A stretch of 37,140 nucleotides of DNA from Actinomadura montaniterrae (GCF_008923365.1 NZ_WBMR01000084.1:1-37140); one strand, 5' to 3'; counted from the stretch's first letter, positions 7,594 through 15,604 are shown. Program-made: numbers and translations. The notes: generated from the letters alone by a model not told the origin.

Positions 7594-7881
7594 TCACACG
7601 GCCGCTTCGTCCGGGAGCGGGTGCTTGCGCGGGCGGCCGCGGGGCCGCTTGCGCGCGACGATCACGCCGCGGACGAACAGCTCGCCGCCCCAGACCCCCC
7701 ACGGCTCCTTGCGCTCGAGCGCGCCGGCGAGGCACTCCTTGCGGAGCGGGCACTCCAGGCACAGCGCCTTGGCGAGCTCGACGTCGGCGGGCGCCTCGGC
7801 GAAGAACAGTTCGGGGTCGGTCCGGCACGGAAGAGTGAGGTCCTCCTCGCTGATGGCGAGAGCCCCCTGCATCACAGTCAC
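7594..7881 (-). CDS. whiB7: WhiB7/WblC-type iron-sulfur transcriptional regulator
   Basis: A protein of 95 aa. Four Cys (19, 41, 44, 50) ligate a 4Fe-4S cluster, followed by the WhiB turn GVWGGE (62-67) and an AT-hook RGRPRKH (81-87), the mark of the WhiB7 subclass. WhiB7 binds the primary sigma factor, recognises an AT-rich element just upstream of -35 hexamers and activates intrinsic antibiotic-resistance genes and itself. The neighbours (ABC1 kinase on one side, uvrD2 and mycoredoxin on the other) match M. tuberculosis and Streptomyces. The GTG start at 7881 has GAGAGG 7 nt upstream. A long leader with an upstream ORF and a terminator precedes it, so it is probably induced by ribosome-targeting drugs through attenuation. 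Confidence 0.95.
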   Translation of the reverse strand: MTVMQGALAISEEDLTLPCRTDPELFFAEAPADVELAKALCLECPLRKECLAGALERKEPWGVWGGELFVRGVIVARKRPRGRPRKHPLPDEAAV

Positions 7882-7931
7882 CCTGGTTCCTCTCGTTGGA
7901 TCTCAACGGGCGTGTCGGTTGGGTCGTCCGG

Positions 7932-7974
7932 GCAAAGAAGAAGGCCGCGGATCCGGTGTCTGGATCCGCGGCCT
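7932..7974 (-). terminator. Intrinsic terminator (attenuator) in the whiB7 leader
   Basis: On the minus strand a perfect 13-bp stem (AGGCCGCGGATCC and its complement, 7974-7962 and 7954-7942) with a 7-nt loop is followed at once by the T-rich run TTCTTCTTTG. It lies 20 nt after the upstream ORF stop and about 50-60 nt before the whiB7 start. That placement is expected of a premature terminator inside the leader rather than a gene-end terminator. Confidence 0.8.
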
Positions 7975-7994
7975 GGGGGCTTGCCGGTGTCTTG

Positions 7995-8360
7995 CTAGAC
8001 CGGTCGCCTCCAGGGATACGGACCCGACACGCCACCCGCCGGGGTGGCGCCCATGTGGGCCGTGGCCGGAGCCTGGGACGTCATGCCTTCGGATGCGAAG
8101 ACACTCCACCCCTGCTCGTCCTGGATTCGCTGCTCGAGGCGCAGATCACGTAGATCGCGCATACGGGTGCCGTCGACGCGGAGCCGCTGCCCGGCCGCAT
8201 CGGCCGGCAGGACGGCGCCGAGGCGCGCCGGGCCGCCGGGCTTCACGCCGAGCGGGGTCCGGACACACGTGACGGCATACGCGTTCGAGGTGCCGGGGCA
8301 TGCCGCGGTCCAGGACGCCTGCGATTTCATCGACGTGTTGATCACCGGACTGCACACCAC
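7995..8360 (-). CDS. Upstream ORF in the whiB7 leader (121 codons)
   Basis: The ORF lies between the predicted whiB7 promoter and the leader terminator. I start it at GTG 8360, where GAGGAG lies 8 nt upstream; an internal ATG at 8330 (MKSQASW) would give 111 aa but has no ribosome site. Third positions are mostly G or C, supporting translation. Its TAG ends 20 nt before the terminator stem, so a ribosome at the end of the ORF would influence folding. Known whiB7/wblC leaders carry translated upstream ORFs that sense slowed translation. By analogy this is probably a sensor peptide, though its length would also allow a real protein. No domain is recognised. Confidence 0.6.
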   Translation of the reverse strand: MVCSPVINTSMKSQASWTAACPGTSNAYAVTCVRTPLGVKPGGPARLGAVLPADAAGQRLRVDGTRMRDLRDLRLEQRIQDEQGWSVFASEGMTSQAPATAHMGATPAGGVSGPYPWRRPV

Positions 8361-8432
8361 CTCTCTGGCTCCTCGGGCCGGGGCCGGCGGATCCAAGATC
8401 CACACCGGTCGGCCGGTTGATTGCTCGCGACG

Positions 8433-8470
8433 AGCGTACGGGGACTCCGCCGAAGCAATCAAGGTATTTT
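8433..8470 (-). promoter_or_regulatory. Predicted autoregulated whiB7 promoter
   Basis: On the minus strand, TTGATT (-35, 8462-8457) and TACGCT (-10, 8438-8433) are separated by 18 nt. The A/T-rich run CAAAAATA ends a few bases upstream of the -35. An AT block directly upstream of the -35 is the described WhiB7-responsive signature. Transcription from here gives a leader of about 545 nt. A small inverted repeat GGGTGA-AG-TCACCC lies just upstream (8487-8500) and may belong to the tesB end or be an operator. Confidence 0.65.
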
Positions 8471-8593
8471 TGACCTGCGGTTTTGTGGGTGACTTCACCC
8501 TCGTTCCCCGGAACCGGCGCCGCTCGCGCGGCGTCGAAACTCCCGGGAGCGCCTTACAAGACGATCATCTCATACGGGACGCGGCGCGTCCCG

Positions 8594-9469
8594 TCATCGC
8601 TCCCGGCCGGAGTCGGACACGCGGACGAGTCCCTCCTGCATCACCGACACCACGAGATCCCCGGAGCGGGTGAACACCTGTCCCCGGGCCAGCCCCCGCG
8701 CGCCCCCGGCGAACGGGGTGTCCTGGTAGTAGAGCAGCCAGTCGTCGGCGCGGAACGGCCGGTGGAACCACATCGCGTGGTCGAGGCTGGCGCCCATCGT
8801 CCGCTTGTCGCCCCAGGCGAGCCCGTGGTTGAGCAGGACGGTGTCGAGCAGCGTCATGTCCGACGCGTACGTCATCAGGCACACGTGCAGCAGCGGGTCG
8901 TCGGGCAGCTCGCCGATCACCTTCAGCCACACCACCGACTCCGGCGAGGCGAGCGCCGGGTCCTTGGCCGCCTCCCAGGTCAGCGGCGTCGCGTGCCGGA
9001 CGTCGAACGGCCGCCGCTCGACGAACGCGCGCGCGCCGGCCTCCCCGAACAGCGGCGTCAGCCGGGTCATCGAGTCCGGCAGCGTCTCCGGGTCGGGGGC
9101 GTCCGGCATCGGCGCGTGGTGCGCCGGGCCGTCCTCGACCACCTGGAACGACGCCGACAGCGTGAAGATCGCCTTGCCGTGCTGGATGGCGCTGACCCGC
9201 CGGGTCGTGAAGGACCGGCCGTCGCGGACCCGGTCGACCGTGTAGACGATCGGGACGAGCGGGTCGCCCGGCCGGATGAAGTAGGCGTGCAGCGAGTGCA
9301 CCGGCCGGTTCACCGGGACGGTGCGTCCGGCGGCGACCAGCGCCTGCCCGGCCACCTGCCCGCCGAAGACACGCTGCCGGCGCTCCTCGGGGCTGCGGCC
9401 GCGGAAGATGTCGTTCTCGATCTGCTCGAGATCCAGCAGGTCCAGCAGTGCCTTCAGGGAATCGCTCAC
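8594..9469 (-). CDS. tesB: Acyl-CoA thioesterase II (TesB family)
   Basis: A protein of 291 aa, the usual TesB length, with a double hot-dog fold that hydrolyses acyl-CoA to free acid and CoA. Seen are RVFGGQVAGQALVAAG and HSLHAYFIRPGD in the N-terminal hot dog, and in the second half LDHAMWFHRPF (Asp), SDMTLLDT (Thr) and RGQVFTRSGDLVVSVMQEG (Gln), matching the Asp/Thr/Gln catalytic set of E. coli thioesterase II. The GTG start has GGAAGA about 10 nt upstream. It lies downstream of uvrD2 on the same strand (85-bp gap) and upstream of the whiB7 promoter. Confidence 0.94.
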   Translation of the reverse strand: MSDSLKALLDLLDLEQIENDIFRGRSPEERRQRVFGGQVAGQALVAAGRTVPVNRPVHSLHAYFIRPGDPLVPIVYTVDRVRDGRSFTTRRVSAIQHGKAIFTLSASFQVVEDGPAHHAPMPDAPDPETLPDSMTRLTPLFGEAGARAFVERRPFDVRHATPLTWEAAKDPALASPESVVWLKVIGELPDDPLLHVCLMTYASDMTLLDTVLLNHGLAWGDKRTMGASLDHAMWFHRPFRADDWLLYYQDTPFAGGARGLARGQVFTRSGDLVVSVMQEGLVRVSDSGRER

Positions 9470-9554
9470 GACCGCCAGTCTTCCGTATCCGCCCTTGTGA
9501 CGGGGCTCTCACCCCCGCGCCACCCCGGGCGCCGGCCCCGCGCCGAGGGGCACG

Positions 9555-11621
9555 TCACACTCCGCAGAGGCCGAGGACCGCTTCGCCGTAGCGGTCGAGC
9601 TTCACCTTGCCGACGCCGGGGATACGCGCCAGCTCCTCCAGCGACTCGGGGCAGTGCTCCGCGATCGCCTGCAGCGTCGCGTCCGTGAACACCACGTACG
9701 CCGGGATCCGCTGCTCCGCCGACACCTCGGCGCGCCAGTCCTTCAGCGCGATGAACAGCTCCTCGTTCAGCTCGGAGGGGCAGTCCTCGCAGCGGCCGAG
9801 CTTGCGCTCGACGGCCGCGGTCAACGGCCGTCCGCACACCCGGCACGGCTGCGGGCCCTTGGTGACGCGGCGCTTCGTGCGATCGACGCGCGCCGGCATG
9901 TGGGTGGTGGTCTTGTCGGTCAGGCCGTCGAGGAACCGGGACGGGCGGCGCAGCTGCGACCCGCCCGGCGACCGCGCCAGCGCCCACGACAGCGACAGGT
10001 GGACGCGCGCGCGCGTGACACCGACGTAGAGCAGCCGGCGCTCCTCCTCGATCTGCTCGGGCGTCTTGGCGTAGACGATCGGGAGCGTGCCCTCCGCCAT
10101 CCCGGCGAGGAACACCGCGTCCCACTCCAGGCCCTTGGCGGCGTGCAGCGAGGCGAGCGTCACGCCCTCCAAAGGCGGCGCGTGCTGCGCCGCCGCGCGC
10201 TCCTCCAGCTCGGCGACGAACTCCGGCAGGCCCGCCTTCGGGTCGTCGGCGGCCATGTCCTCGGCGAGCTGCGCCAGCGCCGCGAGGGACTCCCAGCGCG
10301 CGCGGGCCGCGCCCGCGCCCTCCGGGGGCCGGTCGGAGAACCCCGCCCCGGACAGCACATGCCGGACCGTCATGATCAGGCCCGTCCCGTCGGTCTCGGC
10401 GTCGGCGCCCGCACGGGCCGCGCCGCGCAGCCGGACGACCGCCTCCCGCACCTCGGGCCGCTCGAAGAACCGCTCCGCGCCGCGCAGCACGTACGGGACG
10501 CCGGCCGCCGCGAGCGCCGCCTCGTACGTCTCCGACTGGGCGTTGATCCGGAACAGGATCGCGATCTCGCGGGCCGGGACGCCCTCGTCGATCAGCTTGC
10601 GGGCCCGCCGCGCCGTGTCGTCGGCCTCGGCGACCTCGTCGTCGTACTCGTTGAACACCGGCTCGGGGCCGTTCTCACGCTGCGCGACGAGCTCCAGCCG
10701 GTGCCGCGTCCCCTTCGCCTGGTCGATCACCCCGTTCGCCAGCCGCACGACCTGCGGCGTCGACCGGTAGTCGCGGACGAGCTTCACGACCTTCGCGTCC
10801 GGGTGCTCGCGGGTGAAACCGAGCAGGTAGGACGGGGTGGCGCCGGTGAAGGAGTAGATCGTCTGGTTCGGGTCGCCGACGACGCACAGGTCGTCGCGGT
10901 CGCCGAGCCAGACGTCCAGCAGCATCTTCTGCAGCGGGTTGACGTCCTGGAACTCGTCGACGACGAAGTACCGGTACTGCTCGCGGACCTGGTTCGCGAC
11001 CTCCCGGTGCTCGGTGAGGACGGCGGCGGTCAGCTCCAGCATCCCCTCGAAGTCGAGCAGGTTGCGCTCGCGCCGCAGCTGCTCGTACATCGCGTAGACG
11101 CGCGCCACGTCCACCGCCTCGGTGGACGGCCGGCGCGCCGCCCGCACGACGGCGGCCGGGTAGTCCTCGGGGCGGTGCTGGGTGACCTTCGCCCACTCGA
11201 TCTCGCCGGCGACGTCGCGCAGCTCGGTGCGGCCGAGCGACAGCCCGCACGCGCGCGCCGCGTCCGCGACCAGCCCGATCTTCGAGTCGACGATCTTGGG
11301 CGGGTCGCCGCCGATGACCCGCGGCCAGAAGTAGCTGAGCTGGCGCAGCGCCGCCGCGTGGAACGTGCGGGCCTGCACGCCGGGCGCGCCGAGCTGCCGC
11401 AGCCGGCTGCGCAGCTCCCCGGCGGCGCGGGTGGTGAACGTCACCGCGAGCACCCGCTGCGGCGTCACCACCCCGGTGAGCGTCGCGTACGCGATGCGGT
11501 GCGTGATGGCGCGGGTCTTGCCCGTCCCGGCGCCCGCGAGGACGCACACCGGGCCCTGCACCGCCTCCGCGACCGCCCGCTGTTCGGGGTCGAGCCCCTC
11601 CAGCACCGACTCAGCCAACAT
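9555..11621 (-). CDS. uvrD2: ATP-dependent DNA helicase UvrD2
   Basis: A protein of 688 aa; M. tuberculosis UvrD2 is about 700. It is an SF1A 3'-5' helicase with Walker A AGAGTGKT (29-36), Walker B VDEFQD, motif III DPNQTIYSFTGA, motif V SLHAAKGLEWD and motif VI RRLLYVGVTRAR. The UvrD2-specific tail follows: a tetracysteine zinc-like motif (C-R-V-C, then C-E-D-C) and a C-terminal HRDC domain ending IPGVGKVKLDRYGEAVL. The ATG at 11621 has GGGAG 10 nt upstream; ATG 11630 would be too close to it. The open frame continues upstream through nudC on the same strand, but that part is a shadow. It is divergent from mycoredoxin. Confidence 0.95.
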   Translation of the reverse strand: MLAESVLEGLDPEQRAVAEAVQGPVCVLAGAGTGKTRAITHRIAYATLTGVVTPQRVLAVTFTTRAAGELRSRLRQLGAPGVQARTFHAAALRQLSYFWPRVIGGDPPKIVDSKIGLVADAARACGLSLGRTELRDVAGEIEWAKVTQHRPEDYPAAVVRAARRPSTEAVDVARVYAMYEQLRRERNLLDFEGMLELTAAVLTEHREVANQVREQYRYFVVDEFQDVNPLQKMLLDVWLGDRDDLCVVGDPNQTIYSFTGATPSYLLGFTREHPDAKVVKLVRDYRSTPQVVRLANGVIDQAKGTRHRLELVAQRENGPEPVFNEYDDEVAEADDTARRARKLIDEGVPAREIAILFRINAQSETYEAALAAAGVPYVLRGAERFFERPEVREAVVRLRGAARAGADAETDGTGLIMTVRHVLSGAGFSDRPPEGAGAARARWESLAALAQLAEDMAADDPKAGLPEFVAELEERAAAQHAPPLEGVTLASLHAAKGLEWDAVFLAGMAEGTLPIVYAKTPEQIEEERRLLYVGVTRARVHLSLSWALARSPGGSQLRRPSRFLDGLTDKTTTHMPARVDRTKRRVTKGPQPCRVCGRPLTAAVERKLGRCEDCPSELNEELFIALKDWRAEVSAEQRIPAYVVFTDATLQAIAEHCPESLEELARIPGVGKVKLDRYGEAVLGLCGV

Positions 11622-11713
11622 GCACCTCATACTCCCAGTCCGCCTCGACCGTATCCGCCCGCACCACGAATTGTGGACGGACGGCCGCGCCGGTCGCGGT
11701 CGCGCCCCCGCTC

Positions 11714-11739
11714 GCGGAATGCCGGACGGGTATCTAGTG
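11714..11739 (+). promoter_or_regulatory. SigR/SigH-type promoter upstream of mycoredoxin
   Basis: GGAAT (11714-11718) and GTT (11737-11739) are separated by exactly 18 nt, matching the consensus of the thiol-oxidative-stress sigma factor SigR (Streptomyces) or SigH (mycobacteria). The start codon lies 56 bp downstream. Mycoredoxin genes are known members of this regulon. Confidence 0.75.
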
Positions 11740-11795
11740 TTCTTCGGGAGGCGAGTGCACAGATCGTCCGAACGAACGAGGGAGACGACGTACCG

Positions 11796-12077
11796 ATGGC
11801 GACGCCGACGACCGAGCGGGTCGAGGGCCCGACCGGCCAGCTCACCATGTACACGACGACCTGGTGCGGGTTCTGCCGGCGGCTGAAGAGCCAGCTGGCC
11901 CGCGACGGCATCGAGATGGTGGAGATCGACATCGAGCGCGACCCGAAGGCCGCCGAGTTCGTGATGAGCGTCAACGGCGGCAATCAAACGGTCCCGACGA
12001 TCGTTTACCCGGACGGCTCGGCCGCGACCAACCCGAGCGCGAAGGCGGTCAAGGCGAAGCTCGCCTCCCTGGCCTGA
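11796..12077 (+). CDS. mrx1: Mycoredoxin (glutaredoxin-like, mycothiol-dependent)
   Basis: A protein of 93 aa with a thioredoxin fold. The active site is W-C24-G-F-C27, with the cis-Pro loop TVP at 65-67 and a GG-N-Q segment before it, as in mycobacterial Mrx1, which has CGYC. The enzyme reduces mycothiol-protein mixed disulfides in the cytoplasm. The SigR-type promoter and position between uvrD2 and nudC agree with the M. tuberculosis and S. coelicolor loci. GGGAG lies about 11 nt upstream of the ATG. A strong hairpin follows. Confidence 0.95.
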   Translation: MATPTTERVEGPTGQLTMYTTTWCGFCRRLKSQLARDGIEMVEIDIERDPKAAEFVMSVNGGNQTVPTIVYPDGSAATNPSAKAVKAKLASLA

Positions 12078-12092
12078 CACCCGACGAACCAC

Positions 12093-12128
12093 CGAGCCCG
12101 GCGACTCCGAACCGAGTCGCCGGGCTCG
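12093..12128. terminator. Bidirectional terminator between mycoredoxin and nudC
   Basis: A perfect 15-bp stem (CGAGCCCGGCGACTC and its complement) with a 6-nt loop lies 16 nt after the mycoredoxin stop and 27 nt from the nudC stop. It suits termination from both convergent genes. Confidence 0.8.
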
Positions 12129-12154
12129 TCCCGTTTCACGCCGGCCCGGGCTTG

Positions 12155-13072
12155 CTAGAACGCAGGCATTCCGGGGAGTTCGCCGCCGTACCAGCGCATG
12201 ATGAGCTGGGCGGCGATGGACAGCGGGCCTGGGGCGACGATCTCCTTCGCCTCGATCGCGGCGCGCAGCTCGTCGCGGGTGTACCAGCCGGCGTCGAGGA
12301 TCTCCTCCGGGTCGGGGCGCAGCGGGAGGGTGCCGTCGGCGGTGGCGGTGAAGCCGAGCATCAGGCTCTGCGGCAGCGGCCACGGCTGGCTGCCGAGGTA
12401 GCGGACGTCCCGGACGGCGAGCCCGACCTCCTCCAGCACCTCGCGCGCGACGGCCTGCTCCAGCGACTCGCCGGGCTCGACGAACCCGGCGAGGATGGAG
12501 CGGCGGTCGGCGGGCCACTGCGGGCCGCGGGCCAGCAGGATCCGGTCGTCGGCGTCGGTGACCAGCATGATCACGGCGGGGTCGACGCGCGGGAAGTGCT
12601 GCGAGCCGTCCTGCGGGCAGACCCGGACGTGCCCGGCGGACGTGACGCGCGTCTCGGTGCCGCAGCGGGGGCAGAACCGGTTGGTGCGGTGCCAGTGCTC
12701 CAGCGCGACGGCGTGCGTGAGCAGGCCGGAGTCGCGGTCGGCGAGCAGGGCGCCGACGCGGCGCAGCCCGGCGGTCTCGGCGCCGTCGACGGCGGGCGGT
12801 TCGCCGGGAACGGCGAAGTAGGCGGTGCCGTCGTCGTCGACGCCGAGCAGCCACCGGTCGCCGTCCGGGGCCTGCCCGGGCGCGACGAACACGAGCGCCG
12901 GCTCGGGTTCGAGGGTGACGAGCGTCCGCCCGTCCTGGACGACCAGGACCCGCGTCGCCGGGTCGGCCCACGCGTCCGCGAGCCACGCGTCGTCGCGCCG
13001 CTTCAACGCGACCCGGTCGAGCGTGCCGCGCGCGAGCGCCAGCCACTCGAGCGGTCCTTCGGTCACCGTCAT
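12155..13072 (-). CDS. nudC: NAD(H) pyrophosphatase NudC
   Basis: A protein of 305 aa. It cleaves NAD(H) to NMN(H) and AMP; relatives also remove NAD caps from RNA. The Nudix box GFVEPGESLEQAVAREVLEE begins at 196, and the NudC-specific SQPWPLPQS lies at 228-236. The zinc ribbon has Cys at 134, 137 and 152, but the fourth ligand is Asp155 (C-P-Q-D), so metal binding may be altered. A very strong GGAGGAAGGAG site precedes the ATG. It lies 34 bp after the dipeptidase gene and is probably co-transcribed with it. Confidence 0.95.
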   Translation of the reverse strand: MTVTEGPLEWLALARGTLDRVALKRRDDAWLADAWADPATRVLVVQDGRTLVTLEPEPALVFVAPGQAPDGDRWLLGVDDDGTAYFAVPGEPPAVDGAETAGLRRVGALLADRDSGLLTHAVALEHWHRTNRFCPRCGTETRVTSAGHVRVCPQDGSQHFPRVDPAVIMLVTDADDRILLARGPQWPADRRSILAGFVEPGESLEQAVAREVLEEVGLAVRDVRYLGSQPWPLPQSLMLGFTATADGTLPLRPDPEEILDAGWYTRDELRAAIEAKEIVAPGPLSIAAQLIMRWYGGELPGMPAF

Positions 13073-13106
13073 CGGGCTCCTTCCTCCCGTCGGATCCGTA
13101 CCAGGT

Positions 13107-14504
13107 TCAGCGGAGTGCGGTGGCGAGTTCTTCCCACAGGTAGGCGGCGGCCTCGGCGCCCTTGAGCAGCAGGGGGATCTCGACCTTCTCGTTGGGCGCG
13201 TGGATGCGGTCGTCGTCGAGCCCGACCGCGACGAAGATCAGGGGCGCGTCGAGGATGTCGGCGAGGTCGGCCTCGGGGCCGCTGCCGCCCTCGCGGGTGA
13301 ACAGGACCTCGCGGCCGAACGCGCGCTCCATGGCGCGGCGGGCGGCCTTGACGCCGGGCGAGTCGATCGGGGAGAAGCAGGGCCGGACGCCGCCGCCGGG
13401 GATGTGCACCTCGGCCTCGACGCCGTGCGGGGTGTTCGCGGCGACCCAGTCCCGGAACGCCTGCTGCACCTTGGCGGGGTCCTGGCCGGCGACGAGCCGG
13501 AAGGAGATCTTGGCGTGCGCCTCGCGGGGGACGATCGTCTTGCCGCCGGGGCCGGTGTGGCCGCCCCACATGCCGTTGATCTCGGCGGTCGGGCGCGCCC
13601 AGACGCGTTCGAGGGTGGTGTAGCCCTTCTCGCCGTAGGGGGCGCGGCTGCCGCCGGCGGTGCGCAGCCATTCCTCCTCGTCGAACGGGAGCTTGGCGAA
13701 CAGCGCGCGCTCCTCGTCGGAGAGGGGGACGACGTCGTCGTAGAAGCCGGGGAGGGTGACGCGGCCGTCGGCGTCGTGGAGCGCGGCCATCAGCGCCGCC
13801 ATGGCGTGCAGGGGGTTCGGGACGGCGCCGCCGAACGACCCGGAGTGCAGGTCCGAGGACGGGCCGCGGAGCGTGACCTCGGCCTCGGTGAGACCGCGCA
13901 TGCCGGTGCACATCGACGGGACGTCCGCGGCCCACATGGTGGTGTCGCTGATGACGACGGCGTCGCAGCCGAGCCGTTCGCGGCGCTCCCGGAGCAGGCC
14001 GGCGAAGTGCACCGAGCCGGATTCCTCCTCGCCCTCGACCAGCAGCTTGATGGTGACGGGCGGGGCGCCGGCGCCGGACGCGGCGAGGCCGGCGCGGATG
14101 CCGAGGGTGTGGAAGAACACCTGCCCCTTGTCGTCGGACGAGCCGCGCCCGATGAGCCGGTCGCCGTCCTCGACGGGCTCGAACGGCGCGGTGTCCCATT
14201 CGTCCAGCGGCTCGACCGGCTGGACGTCGTGGTGCCCGTAGATCAGCACCGTCGGGGCGGACGGGTCGGCGGCGGGCCATTCGCCGTACACTGCGGGCAG
14301 ACCGGGGGTGTCCCAGATCTCCACGGTCGGGAATCCCTGGCCGCGCAGGTAGTCCGCGAGCCACTCGGCGGACCGCCGCACCTCGGTGGCGTAGGCGGGG
14401 TCCCCGGAGACGGACGGGATCGCCAGCCACTCCTTGAGGTCGGCGATGAACCGGTCGCGGCCGGCCTCGATGTACTGCACGATTTCCTGAACTGGCTCGT
14501 CCAC
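13107..14504 (-). CDS. M20 family dipeptidase
   Basis: A protein of 465 aa of the di-zinc M20 family, CNDP/PepV-like dipeptidase type. Visible are GHHDVQPVEP (zinc His and catalytic Asp), GSSDDKGQ (bridging Asp), EGEEESGS (catalytic Glu and zinc Glu), the dimerisation-domain stretch DLHSGSFGGAVPNP and a C-terminal His near RIHAPNEKV. I chose GTG 14504 because AAGGGAG lies 7 nt upstream; the ATGs at 14510 and 14522 are too close to it or upstream of it. There is no signal peptide, so it acts in the cytoplasm. It is followed by nudC and divergent from the DUF4031 gene. Confidence 0.93.
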   Translation of the reverse strand: MDEPVQEIVQYIEAGRDRFIADLKEWLAIPSVSGDPAYATEVRRSAEWLADYLRGQGFPTVEIWDTPGLPAVYGEWPAADPSAPTVLIYGHHDVQPVEPLDEWDTAPFEPVEDGDRLIGRGSSDDKGQVFFHTLGIRAGLAASGAGAPPVTIKLLVEGEEESGSVHFAGLLRERRERLGCDAVVISDTTMWAADVPSMCTGMRGLTEAEVTLRGPSSDLHSGSFGGAVPNPLHAMAALMAALHDADGRVTLPGFYDDVVPLSDEERALFAKLPFDEEEWLRTAGGSRAPYGEKGYTTLERVWARPTAEINGMWGGHTGPGGKTIVPREAHAKISFRLVAGQDPAKVQQAFRDWVAANTPHGVEAEVHIPGGGVRPCFSPIDSPGVKAARRAMERAFGREVLFTREGGSGPEADLADILDAPLIFVAVGLDDDRIHAPNEKVEIPLLLKGAEAAAYLWEELATALR

Positions 14505-14577
14505 CTGCATGCTCCCTTGCATGTCGTTCTGTCAGGCACTGTAAGGGATCCTGTTCGCTCAGCCCCCAGGAGGAGCT

Positions 14578-14883
14578 TTGATCCTCATAGATCCGCCGTT
14601 GTGGCCCGCGCGCGGGCGGGTGTGGTCGCACATGGTGAGCGACGTGTCGTACGAGGAGCTGCACGCGTTCGCCGCGGAGCTCGGTATGCCGGTGCGGGCG
14701 TTCGACCGGGACCATTACGACGTGCCGTCCGAGCTGTACGACGCCGCAGTCTCGCAGGGTGCGGAGGCGGTGGGGTGCCAGGAGCTGCTTTTGCGTCTGA
14801 CTCGTGCGGGGTTGCGGCGGCGTAAGGCGGTCCGGCGCCGTCCCGCGGCGGGGTCGACGGCGACAGGGGCGGGCGCCGGTTAG
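14578..14883 (+). CDS. DUF4031 domain-containing protein
   Basis: A protein of 101 aa. It opens with the family pattern ILIDPPLWPARGRVWSHMVSD, then ELHAFAAELG and FDRDHYDVP, typical of small actinobacterial DUF4031 proteins of unknown function. The C-terminal 25 residues are basic and low complexity. The start is TTG with AGGAGGAG a few bases upstream; no ATG or GTG fits the conserved N-terminus. The stop overlaps the stop of the convergent HD gene by 4 nt. Confidence 0.85.
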   Translation: MILIDPPLWPARGRVWSHMVSDVSYEELHAFAAELGMPVRAFDRDHYDVPSELYDAAVSQGAEAVGCQELLLRLTRAGLRRRKAVRRRPAAGSTATGAGAG

Positions 14884-15488
14884 GCGTTGAGGAGCATCAG
14901 CTCCGTCTCGATGTTGCGGCGGGCGTTGTCCTCGTAGCGTTCGCGGGCCGTGTCCGTGTGGAACAGGTGCGGGAGGGCGAGGAGGCTGCTCAGCAACTCG
15001 GCGCGCCCGGCGCGGAAGAGGTCCTCGGGGACGAACCCGTACTCCTCGCGGACGGCGGCGGCGTAGGCGGCGTACCGGTCGGGGTCGGCGCCGAGGATCG
15101 CGAGGTCCGCGTCGCAGAGGACCCGGCCGTTGCGGTCGCCGGGCTCGGGCGCGTGGGTGACGGTCAGCTCGACGAGCCGGACGACCTCATCGATGGTCGA
15201 CGCGGGGAGGTCGGTGTCGGCGAGCATGCGGGCGGCCAGGCGGGCGCTGCGCTCCTCGTTGTCGGCGCGCTCGGGGTCGTAGACGGCGTCGTGGAACCAG
15301 GCGGCGAGCCGGACGGCTCCGGCGTCCTCGGCGTCGCCGGCGAGCTCGTCCACCAGGTCGAGGACGGCGGTCAGGTGCTCGCGGGTGTGGTACCGGCGGT
15401 GCGGCTCGCCGTACCGCTTGTCCAGCTCGGTCCCGATGTGCCGGGTCTGCGGGCCGGCCAGCGCCGTCCACCGCTCGACGAGGTCCAT
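14880..15488 (-). CDS. HD domain phosphohydrolase-like protein
   Basis: A protein of 202 aa. Metal-binding residues fit an HD domain: YHTREH (33-38), WFHDAVYD (HD at 66-67) and a later CDADLAILG Asp. Relatives are annotated as HD-domain or predicted metal-dependent hydrolases, with substrates mostly unknown. The ATG at 15488 has GAGG 8 nt upstream and starts the conserved region; an in-frame start 16 codons further up lacks support. It is divergent from the siderophore operon, and the 139-bp gap holds the iron box. Confidence 0.87.
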   Translation of the reverse strand: MDLVERWTALAGPQTRHIGTELDKRYGEPHRRYHTREHLTAVLDLVDELAGDAEDAGAVRLAAWFHDAVYDPERADNEERSARLAARMLADTDLPASTIDEVVRLVELTVTHAPEPGDRNGRVLCDADLAILGADPDRYAAYAAAVREEYGFVPEDLFRAGRAELLSSLLALPHLFHTDTARERYEDNARRNIETELMLLNA

Positions 15489-15585
15489 GGGTCCATCCTC
15501 GCGGATCGCCGGACGCGGCGGGACACGCGATGCCATCGTTCTTGCCTGCGGCCCCCGGCGCGGCCACTATGGTGACGGTTGCGAG

Positions 15586-15604
15586 TTAGGCAAGGCTTAC
15601 CTCA
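15586..15604 (+). promoter_or_regulatory. Iron box (IdeR/DmdR type) controlling the siderophore operon
   Basis: TTAGGCAAGGCTTACCTCA matches about 15 of 19 positions of the actinobacterial iron-box consensus (TTAGGTTAGGCTAACCTAA). It lies 23 nt upstream of the first biosynthetic gene. An IdeR/DmdR-type repressor with Fe2+ would bind and block transcription when iron is plentiful. Confidence 0.85.

Noticed and set aside
7094..7998. Plus-strand ORFs opposite whiB7 and the small downstream gene
   Set aside because: No ribosome sites or families were found, and the minus strand holds the conserved WhiB7 sequence.
11622..13046. Open extension of the uvrD2 frame through nudC
   Set aside because: It covers nudC in another frame and shows no helicase homology; the real start at 11621 has an SD and the family N-terminus.
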